Shown: piece by piece, positions 1 through 5,155 of the stretch | Layout: every line of letters starts with the position of its first letter | Position numbering within the stretch: position 1 is the first letter of the stretch | Source of the DNA: Planctomycetaceae bacterium | GTDB lineage: Bacteria; Planctomycetota; Planctomycetia; Isosphaerales; Isosphaeraceae | Direction: 5' to 3' | Assembly: GCA_019232645.1 (NCBI GenBank) | Contig: JAFANO010000197.1 | Span: 1-7,348 of the forward strand | DNA: 7,348 bases | Position numbers and translations under genes: made by a program | The notes under the pieces: model-generated | What the model was told of the DNA's origin: nothing | The model's input: the letters and a program-made list of their open reading frames with translations, nothing else | The model's database searches: none

Positions 1-8
1 GGGTAGCC

Positions 9-30
9 GGGGTCTCGGCTTCGAGACCTC
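9..30. other. Strong hairpin at the window's left edge
   Basis: The arms GGTCTCG (11-17) and CGAGACC (22-28) pair perfectly around a GCTT loop, and one G-T and one G-C pair extend the stem outward to 9 and 30. No T-run follows on either strand. It could be the stem of a terminator for a gene lying left of the window, but the sequence does not decide this. Confidence 0.4.
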
Positions 31-72
31 AAAGCTCATACGCATTCCAGAGAGTTTGCATGCTCTGTCCGG

Positions 73-134
73 ATCTCAAATTTGAGATTTCCTCTTTCAA
101 ATCCTCTCAAATTTGGGATTTCCCATTTCAAATC
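73..134. repeat. Two-copy AT-rich minisatellite, 31-bp period
   Basis: Two 29-nt units, at 75-103 and 106-134, match at 26 of 29 positions. Both begin CTCAAATTTG and end TTTCAAATC. The first unit sits in a perfect 16-bp palindrome, ATCTCAAATTTGAGAT (73-88); the second contains the imperfect inverted repeat TGGGATTTCCCA. The tract is strikingly AT-rich in GC-rich surroundings. I recall similar 'CTCAAATTT' units as dispersed intergenic repeats in planctomycete genomes, but this is from memory and not checked. No function can be assigned. Confidence 0.7.
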
Positions 135-786
135 AGCAGACAGGGCGCACAACATACCTGGAACCCGTATCAGGCCATCGCCCCGGGGACTCGACGCCCA
201 GACTCAACCACCGACCGCCTACTCGACACGTTGACGTTCCGATCCCCGAAGTAGCGATGCCCGGCGGCCGCACCTCGGGCATTCGAGGCGCCTCGCGGGC
301 GCTCGCTCTGGTGATCGGAACGGGGCGATCTGGCCGCCGAGACCGCCGAGGCCGGGGCCTCGACCGCCTCCTTCGACCCTCCGAAGACCTTGCCAAGGGG
401 GCAGACCTCGCCATTTGGTCCAAAGGCGACGCGCCGATTTTGGCGGTTGTTCCAGAACCACACACGTCTTTCCTTATGCAAATTGCCAGGCCCTCACGAC
501 CCCGACGACCATCAAGCTGGATCGCTCTAAAGCTCTTGCCGGAAAGCGGGAAGCGCGTTCAAGGGTGATCCACGGGCTGTCGATACTTGGTGTGGCTCGC
601 CAAGGTTAAGCCACGGCGAGGACTCGGGAGCACCGAACGGCTGGTGTCCTCAGGCGGAGTAGGCCGAAAGGCCTCGGGTACTCGGGAAGACCCGTCGATG
701 GAGGATGCCTTGGACCTGCCCAAGAGGGGTGGAGCGAGACGGTCGGCCGGATTCGCCGCCCTTATCGAATCGTTTGCCAAGGAGAA
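135..786. other. Spacer with no convincing gene
   Basis: Short open frames exist on both strands here. None has a ribosome-binding site with a protein-like product, and their products are Arg/Pro/Gly-rich low-complexity sequence typical of random reading of GC-rich DNA. A 12-bp perfect palindrome, CGAGGCGCCTCG, lies at 284-295. The last 130 bp probably form the promoter and leader region of the gene starting at 787. No clear -35/-10 pair was recognised. Confidence 0.5.
661..694 (+). promoter_or_regulatory. Possible structured leader of the secreted-protein gene
   Basis: Two small hairpins sit back to back about 90-125 nt before the start codon. The first pairs AGGCC (661-665) with GGCCT (670-674) and closes with a GAAA loop, a stable GNRA-type tetraloop. 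The second pairs CGGGT (675-679) with ACCCG (690-694). They could be part of a folded 5' untranslated region. I could not match them to a riboswitch class I know, and hairpins of this size also arise by chance in GC-rich DNA. Confidence 0.25.
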
Positions 787-1503
787 ATGTCTCCCATGTT
801 GAAGCCCTTGACGATGAGCCTCAGCCTCGCCGTCGCTCTTGGTGTGTGCAGTGCGAGTATGGCGGGGGCGGGGTTGTGTGGGATTGCCTCGCCGCAGGGA
901 CCGTGCCCCTCACCGCAGGGACCGTGCCCCTCGCCGCAGGGAGCGTACCCCTCGCCGCAGGGTTGCGGCCTGAGTGGTCTCTGCGGAGGTGGTGGCGGCC
1001 GGAAGATTCCGAGCCTTTTCAGCTACTTCAACAAGCCGAAGTGCTACACCTACGAGTGGGTCCTGAAGAAGAAGCGGGTCTGGGGTTGCGGTGGTGCCTC
1101 CTACGCGCCCACGACCTGCGCCAAGCCGGTCTATCCCTCGGGTCAGGCTTGCGCCAGCGCGCAAGCGTATGGCGGCGGCCCGAGCTACATCCCGACGGCC
1201 TTCGGCAGCGGTCAGTGGGGCACGGGCCCTGCGGTAGGCCCGGCCGCCCCGACGATGCCGGCCCCCACCCCGGCCCCCGCCCCCGCCCCGAGCGGCGAGG
1301 AGGCCCCGCCCGCCCCCGAAGTGACCCCGTCGACGCCCGCTCCGCCGACGCCCGCTCCGTCGGCCCCGGCCCCGGCTGCCCCGTCCGCACCTGAGGCCCC
1401 GTCCGCACCGGCTCCGCCGGCCCCCCCGGCTCCGCCGGCGCCCCCGGCCCCGACCCCCGGCCCGACCAGCAGCCTGCTCTTCTCGAATCCATCGGGCAAC
1501 TGA
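787..1503 (+). CDS. Secreted Cys-rich protein with SPQGPCP repeats and Pro/Ala-rich tail
   Basis: I do not recognise a named family; the function is unknown. The 238-residue product begins with a probable signal peptide: Lys, then a hydrophobic stretch SLSLAVALGVCSASMAGA, with likely cleavage after an Ala near residue 25-30. Residues 35-62 hold a heptapeptide repeat (SPQGPCP twice, SPQGAYP, then a partial unit). A Gly-rich linker leads to a compact basic/aromatic segment, about residues 76-102, containing KCYTYEWVLKKKRVWGC. The last third is almost entirely Pro, Ala, Ser and Thr, ending in LLFSNPSGN. The design suggests an exported, perhaps wall- or envelope-associated protein with a flexible Pro/Ala stalk; this is inference. 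AAGGAG at 779-784 is only 2 nt before the ATG at 787 but 11 nt before the in-frame ATG at 796, so translation may begin at 796. The gene stands alone, with a terminator downstream. Confidence 0.75.
   Translation: MSPMLKPLTMSLSLAVALGVCSASMAGAGLCGIASPQGPCPSPQGPCPSPQGAYPSPQGCGLSGLCGGGGGRKIPSLFSYFNKPKCYTYEWVLKKKRVWGCGGASYAPTTCAKPVYPSGQACASAQAYGGGPSYIPTAFGSGQWGTGPAVGPAAPTMPAPTPAPAPAPSGEEAPPAPEVTPSTPAPPTPAPSAPAPAAPSAPEAPSAPAPPAPPAPPAPPAPTPGPTSSLLFSNPSGN
889..963 (+). repeat. 21-bp in-frame tandem repeat inside the secreted-protein gene
   Basis: Units at 889-909, 910-930 and 931-951, plus a partial unit from 952, each begin TC(G/A)CCGCAGGGA and encode Ser-Pro-Gln-Gly followed by Pro-Cys-Pro or Ala-Tyr-Pro. 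The first two units are nearly identical, which fits recent slippage or unequal exchange. Copy number may therefore vary between strains. Confidence 0.85.
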
Positions 1504-1528
1504 GCCAGTCGATTCGTGATGGAATCGA

Positions 1529-1571
1529 GGGTCCGCTCCTCCTCGGAAACCTCCTCCGACTGAGCGGACCC
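1529..1571. other. 10-bp inverted repeat downstream of the secreted-protein gene
   Basis: GGGTCCGCTC (1529-1538) is the exact reverse complement of GAGCGGACCC (1562-1571), separated by 23 nt. No T-run follows on either strand. It may help protect the 3' end of the mRNA or assist termination together with the better hairpin 23 bp further on. Confidence 0.45.
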
Positions 1572-1593
1572 GAAAAATCACTGGAAACCACGA

Positions 1594-1633
1594 CGGCCCA
1601 TGCATCCTGAGATGTGTGGGCCGATTCCTTTTG
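1594..1633 (+). terminator. Intrinsic terminator of the secreted-protein gene
   Basis: A 13-bp stem (CGGCCCATGCATC, 1594-1606, with GATGTGTGGGCCG, 1611-1623; two G-T pairs) closes on a CTGA tetraloop. It is followed at once by ATTCCTTTTG, a T-rich tail. It lies 90 nt after the stop codon at 1501-1503 and reads in the same direction. Confidence 0.65.
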
Positions 1634-1734
1634 GTTGTCCGGTGTCCACACGCGTTTTGCCCAGGTGCCGTTTCCGCAGGGGTGGTTTCCGCGTAGAGTG
1701 GATGATGCGAGGGTGATAAGACGCGGGAGTCAAC

Positions 1735-1756
1735 GACCGTCGCCTGAAGGCGACGG
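1735..1756 (+). repeat. REP-like hairpin element, copy 1
   Basis: The core CCGTCGCCTGAAGGCGACGG (1737-1756) folds into a perfect 8-bp stem with a TGAA loop. With two more bases on its left (GA, 1735-1736) it forms a 22-nt sequence that recurs exactly, inverted, at 2060-2081. Short palindromic units in opposite orientation are the usual form of REP or BIME elements. Confidence 0.65.
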
Positions 1757-2059
1757 CTTGTAGAAGGGCTACTACGACGCAAGCGTTCGACTAGAGGGCC
1801 CCGCCGCTCCGGCACTGCGGGGCAGACGCGCAGCGGGCTACAAGGACTCTGCGGATGCTTCTCCAGTCCCGGACCCTCCTGGCCGCGCCCAAGCCGACGA
1901 TGCCCCTCGGGGCGTCTAAGCCCGTTGCGCAACCTCGAGGAGAGAAGACGGGCGCCCGACCCGGCCGGATGCCGGCAGCTTTCGGGCATTTCTCCGACCT
2001 CGTCGGGAGACGCGTCGGTTTCCTGTTCATCCTCGATTCTCGGGAGGCCGGCGCTGCCC

Positions 2060-2081
2060 CCGTCGCCTTCAGGCGACGGTC
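2060..2081 (-). repeat. REP-like hairpin element, copy 2 (inverted)
   Basis: This is the exact reverse complement of the 22 nt at 1735-1756. It forms the same 8-bp stem, with loop TTCA on the plus strand. It ends 43 nt before the probable start codon of the first protease-like gene, so it probably lies in or just before that operon's leader, where it could affect transcription or mRNA stability. Confidence 0.65.
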
Positions 2082-2124
2082 CCCGCGCCGGATCCTTATG
2101 GTCATCCAAGAGCGAAACGTCCTC

Positions 2125-2991
2125 ATGAATCGAAGGCTCGCGCGGTTTGGTGTGTTGCTGGCCCTGGTGGCCCTGGCGCCGGACAAGGCGCGGGACCCGG
2201 AGGTCGGCAAGTCGTATCAGGTCCCCTACCGGCTCACCGACACGAACCACTTCCTGGTCCGGGTCCGGATCAACGGCAAGGGACCATTCAACTTTCTGGT
2301 CGATACCGGGGCCCCGGCGCTGTTCGTGGCGACCGAGACGGCCCGCAAGATCGGCCTGGAGCCCGCCAAGGGCGAGTTCTGGACGCCGGTCGAGCGGCTC
2401 GACTTCGAGGGCGGGGCGCGCCTGACTCACATCAAGGCCCGGGTGGAGGACCCGTTCCAGCTCGTTGGCATGAACGCGCTGGGGCTCCCGGGGGTGTCGA
2501 TCGACGGCATCCTCGGGTTCACGGTCCTGGCGCGGTTCCGCCTGGAGCTCGACCCGACGCGGGACCGGATGACCTGGACCCGGCTCGACTTTGAGCCGCC
2601 AGACCCCCCCGCGCCGCGCCGGGAGGCCAACGAGCTGCCCCCGGCCGAGGTCCAGGCGATGAACATGCTCGGACCGGTCGCCAAGTTCGCCGCCGCGCTG
2701 GTCGGCCGGCAGCCCGAGGAGCGGCTCCGCCCTCGCGGCTCGCTCGGCCTGGAGCTGGACGAGGCCGACGGCGCGGTCCGTGTCGTCCGGGTCCTGGCCG
2801 AATCGCCCGCCGCCAGGGGGGGCGTCCGGGACGGCGACCGGCTGACCCGGATCCTCGACTACGACGTCGCCAGCGTGAAGGCCGCGCGCGAGGCCGTCGC
2901 CAACGTGTCCCCCGGCGACCGCGTCCCGATCACGGTCCGGCGGGGCGAGGAGGTCCAGGAACTGACGCTGACCGCCGGGGAGGGGCTCTGA
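2125..2991 (+). CDS. Exported retropepsin-like aspartyl protease with C-terminal PDZ domain
   Basis: The 288-residue product should be an exported aspartic peptidase of the single-domain retropepsin-like type, which acts as a dimer. An N-terminal signal sequence (MNRRLARF, then GVLLALVALA) is followed by the protease domain, about residues 38-150. FLVDTGAP carries the catalytic Asp60-Thr61-Gly62, and DGILGF at 127-132 matches the hydrophobic-hydrophobic-Gly element of the fold. A PDZ domain fills about residues 204-285 (SPAARGGVRDGDRL is its typical core). The substrate is unknown; PDZ domains usually bind exposed C-termini. The reading frame stays open upstream to 1855, but that part is unlike protein and runs through the REP-like block. 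The ATG at 2125 puts the signal peptide at the N-terminus; 2098 is the alternative, and neither has a strong ribosome-binding site. The stop overlaps the next gene's start (TGATG), implying translational coupling. Confidence 0.85.
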   Translation: MNRRLARFGVLLALVALAPDKARDPEVGKSYQVPYRLTDTNHFLVRVRINGKGPFNFLVDTGAPALFVATETARKIGLEPAKGEFWTPVERLDFEGGARLTHIKARVEDPFQLVGMNALGLPGVSIDGILGFTVLARFRLELDPTRDRMTWTRLDFEPPDPPAPRREANELPPAEVQAMNMLGPVAKFAAALVGRQPEERLRPRGSLGLELDEADGAVRVVRVLAESPAARGGVRDGDRLTRILDYDVASVKAAREAVANVSPGDRVPITVRRGEEVQELTLTAGEGL

Positions 2992-3875
2992 TGCCGATGA
3001 CCACGAACCTGCGCCATCGAATCGTGCCGATGACCCTGCTGGCCGGCCTGGCGATCGCCGGCATCGGCACCGCCCTGACTCCGGGCCGGGCCCAGGCCGA
3101 GTCCCCGAAGGCCGCGTCGGGCAAGGCGAAGGCGGACATCCCGTTCGAGATGCTGCCGACGAACCACATGGTCGTCCGCGCCCGGATCAATGGCAAGGGG
3201 CCGTTCCGGCTGGTCTTCGACGTCGGGGCGCCGATCACCCTGCTGGGCAACAAGGCGGCGGTGGCCTCGGGGGTGATCCAGGCCAACGCCCCGCGCGCGC
3301 TGCTCTTCTCGATCCGGGGCGAGGCCGAGGTGACGACGCTCGAGGTCGGCGACCTGACCGTCAAGGACCTGCCGGTGATCGTCCTCGACCACCCGATCCT
3401 CAAGGCCCTCGGCGAGGTCCTGGGCAAGCCGCTCGACGGGATCATCGGCTACACGCTGTTCGCGCGATACCGGACGACCATCGACTACCAGGCGCGGCGG
3501 ATGACCTTCGAGCCGGTCGACTTCGCGGTCCGCAACCTGATCAGGGACCTGCCCGACCGCCTGGTCGGTCCGAAGGTGGCGAAGCATCGCGTGTTGGCCC
3601 CCGGCGCCCTCTGGGGCCTGACGGTGGGCGAGCCCGAGGGGGACCTGTCGTCGCCCGGCGTGCCGGTCCGCAGCGTCCTGCCCGACTCCCCGGCCGCCGC
3701 CGCAGGCGTCCGGCCCGGCGACGTCCTGACCACCGTCGACGGCCGCTGGACCACCTCGATCAACGACACCTACGCCGCCGCCGCGACCGTCGCCCCCGGC
3801 CAGTCCGTGCCGGTCGTCGTCCTCCGCGACGGCCAGGAGCTGACCCTGATGATCCAGCCCGTCGAGGGCTTCTGA
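2991..3875 (+). CDS. Exported retropepsin-like PDZ protein with Asp-Val-Gly in place of Asp-Thr-Gly
   Basis: This is a 294-residue paralogue of the preceding gene. Both share the block TNH..VR.RINGKGPF just before the active site, then a (D)GI(L/I)G element (149-153 here) and a C-terminal PDZ domain (about 207-290; SPAAAAGVRPGDVL). A clear signal peptide (LRHR, then a hydrophobic core) ends at a probable AQA cleavage site after residue 36. The catalytic motif is the striking point: FDVGAP gives Asp77-Val78-Gly79, so the Thr/Ser found next to the catalytic Asp in active aspartic proteases is replaced by Val. Activity may be reduced or lost. The protein may instead bind a ligand, or pair with its neighbour as a regulatory or heterodimeric partner; this is inference. 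Start at 2991 overlaps the previous stop by one base, and the stop lies 21 bp before the DnaA-like gene, so all three are probably co-transcribed. Confidence 0.85.
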   Translation: MPMTTNLRHRIVPMTLLAGLAIAGIGTALTPGRAQAESPKAASGKAKADIPFEMLPTNHMVVRARINGKGPFRLVFDVGAPITLLGNKAAVASGVIQANAPRALLFSIRGEAEVTTLEVGDLTVKDLPVIVLDHPILKALGEVLGKPLDGIIGYTLFARYRTTIDYQARRMTFEPVDFAVRNLIRDLPDRLVGPKVAKHRVLAPGALWGLTVGEPEGDLSSPGVPVRSVLPDSPAAAAGVRPGDVLTTVDGRWTTSINDTYAAAATVAPGQSVPVVVLRDGQELTLMIQPVEGF

Positions 3876-3896
3876 TCCTGATCGGAATCGGATGGG

Positions 3897-4991
3897 ATGG
3901 AGCCACGGATGGACCCCACCCCCCCTGCCCTTTCCGAGCCCGACGCGCCACTCGCGCCCCCCGTCTCGCACCCCTGGGACGGGTTCCTGGCGGGCCCGGA
4001 GAACGAGCTGGCCCACGCCAGCGTGCTGGCGCTGGCGCGGGGCGACGGGGAGGGGCTCTCGCCGCTGGTGCTGCACGGGCCGTCGGGGGCGGGCAAGTCA
4101 CGGCTCCTGGCGGGCCTGGTCGCCGAGCGGCTGCTGCGCCGGCCCGAGTCGGCGGTGGCGCACCTGGGGGCCGAGGCGTTCGCCGCGGCCTGCGCCGAGG
4201 CGGCCGGGCAGCCCGGCGGCTGGGCCGAGCTCCGGGGGCGGTTCCGGCGGCTCGACCTGTTCGTGCTCGAGGACCTGCACGCGCTGGAGCGGGCCCCGCT
4301 GGCCCTGGGCGAGCTGACGCACACGCTCGACGCGCTGAGCGAGGTTGGGGCCGTGGTGGCGGTCTCGGCGCGGGTGGGGCCGGGGCAGTGGTCGGGCTGG
4401 CCGAGCCGGCTGGTCAACCGGCTGATCGGCGGCCTGGCCGTCCGGATCGACGCGCCGGGCCTGGCGTCGCGACGCCGCTACCTGCTCGAGCGGGCCCGGG
4501 CGCGGGGCGTGGCGCTGACGGCCGACGCGGTCGAGGCGCTGGCCGAGGCCGCCGACGGCTACCGGACCCTCGACGGCTGGCTCGCCCGCCTGGCCTTGAC
4601 CGCCCGGCTCGAGCGCCGACCGCTCGACCGCCGCCTGGTCGCCCCCTTCCTGGCCGACGACGCCTCAATGCCCGCGCCGACGATCGAGCAGGTCGCCCGC
4701 GCCGTGGCGATGAAGTTCGGCGTCACGCTCCGCGACCTCCGTGCCACCACCCGCCGCAAGACGATCGTCGAGCCGAGGCACCTGGCGATGCACCTGGCAC
4801 GGTCGGTGACCGGCCTGAGCTTCCAGGCCATCGGCGCCTACTTCGGCGGCCGCGACCCGGCCACGGTCCGCCACGCCTGCCGGATGGCCGCCGACCGCAT
4901 CGCCACCGACCCTGCCCTGGCCGCCTCCGTCGTCGCACTCTGCCGCCCCTGGCATCGCGGCGCGCCGGAGGACTCGTCCCCCGATCCTTGA
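3897..4991 (+). CDS. DnaA paralogue: AAA+ ATPase plus domain IV, without domain I
   Basis: The 364-residue product aligns with the replication initiator DnaA from the start of its AAA+ domain. HPWDGFLAGPENELAHA (25-41) matches the 'YTFDNFVVGPSNRLAHA' type entry. Walker A is GPSGAGKS (61-68), Walker B is LFVLEDLH (121-128), and the sensor-2 Arg is likely in YRTLDG (222-227). Domain IV (about 262-345) contains the signature GGRDPATVRHACRM. The N-terminal domain I, which in DnaA contacts helicase, is missing. By alignment to E. coli DnaA, R399, R407, T418 and D433 are kept (R286, R294, T305, D320), while H434 is Pro321 and T435 is Ala322. DnaA-box recognition is therefore probably changed. It may be a second DnaA-like regulator or site-specific DNA-binding ATPase rather than the main initiator. 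The ATG at 3909 has GGAG 6 nt upstream and is a good alternative start. Third positions are almost all G or C. Confidence 0.85.
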   Translation: MEPRMDPTPPALSEPDAPLAPPVSHPWDGFLAGPENELAHASVLALARGDGEGLSPLVLHGPSGAGKSRLLAGLVAERLLRRPESAVAHLGAEAFAAACAEAAGQPGGWAELRGRFRRLDLFVLEDLHALERAPLALGELTHTLDALSEVGAVVAVSARVGPGQWSGWPSRLVNRLIGGLAVRIDAPGLASRRRYLLERARARGVALTADAVEALAEAADGYRTLDGWLARLALTARLERRPLDRRLVAPFLADDASMPAPTIEQVARAVAMKFGVTLRDLRATTRRKTIVEPRHLAMHLARSVTGLSFQAIGAYFGGRDPATVRHACRMAADRIATDPALAASVVALCRPWHRGAPEDSSPDP

Positions 4992-4996
4992 TCATT

Positions 4997-5035
4997 CCCC
5001 TCTCGCGCCGGAAAAAGGCCGGGGTGAAGGGGCCT
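4997..5035 (+). terminator. Weak candidate terminator of the operon
   Basis: Several overlapping inverted repeats follow the DnaA-like stop: CCCCT (4997-5001) with AGGGG (5028-5032), CCGG (5008-5011) with CCGG (5019-5022), and AGGCC (5016-5020) with GGCCT (5031-5035). No single long stem or T-tail is evident, so this is only a plausible place for the operon to end. Confidence 0.25.
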
Positions 5036-5107
5036 CCGGGAGATACCGAATCGTCTGGATAGGGTAATCTTCGCGGTGTGTTTATCGGCCCCTAGATTCT
5101 TACCCCC

Positions 5108-5136
5108 GAACTTCTACGCAAGATGCGGAGAAGTTC
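5108..5136. other. Long near-perfect hairpin just past the 513-residue gene
   Basis: GAACTTCT (5108-5115) pairs perfectly with AGAAGTTC (5129-5136). After one A-G mismatch, CGCA pairs with TGCG around a 3-nt AGA loop, giving 12 pairs in 29 nt. The hairpin lies 20 nt past the stop of the minus-strand gene. On that strand the following bases are G-rich (GGGGGTAAGAATC), not a T-run, so it is not a standard intrinsic terminator. It could stabilise the mRNA or be an end structure of a mobile unit. Confidence 0.5.
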
Positions 5137-5155
5137 TCTGAACAGTAACTGCGTG

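Larger units (their letters stand above)
1735..2081. repeat. About 350-bp spacer block framed by inverted REP-like hairpins
   Basis: The two 22-nt copies delimit a block that has no convincing gene. An open frame crosses it on the plus strand, but its product is low-complexity and lies upstream of the real start at 2125. Inside the block, CTTGTAG (1757-1763) is mirrored by CTACAAG (1839-1845). The arrangement fits either a REPIN/BIME-type pair or a small non-autonomous element (MITE) with hairpin ends. Similarity does not extend beyond the 22 nt at the two ends, so whether this is a single unit is inference. Confidence 0.4.

Noticed and set aside
113..568. 151-codon open frame in the left spacer
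   Set aside because: It starts inside the AT-rich repeat, has no ribosome-binding site, and its product is Arg/Pro/Ser-rich with no recognisable domain.
1855..2124. N-terminal extension of the first protease-like gene to the ATG at 1855
   Set aside because: The first 80-90 codons are unlike protein, cross the REP-like repeat and would bury the signal peptide in the middle of the product.
910..2430. Long open frame on the minus strand (506 codons)
   Set aside because: It lies antisense to the secreted-protein gene, the terminator and part of the first protease gene. Its product is Arg/Gly-rich low-complexity sequence, which is typical of the opposite strand of GC-rich coding DNA.
2859..4076. 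405-codon minus-strand open frame across the protease and DnaA-like genes
   Set aside because: It is a shadow of three well-supported plus-strand genes, with a His/Gln/Arg/Gly-rich product.
3876..5100. Replication origin near the DnaA-like gene
   Set aside because: I found no TTATCCACA-type DnaA-box cluster or AT-rich unwinding region around the gene.
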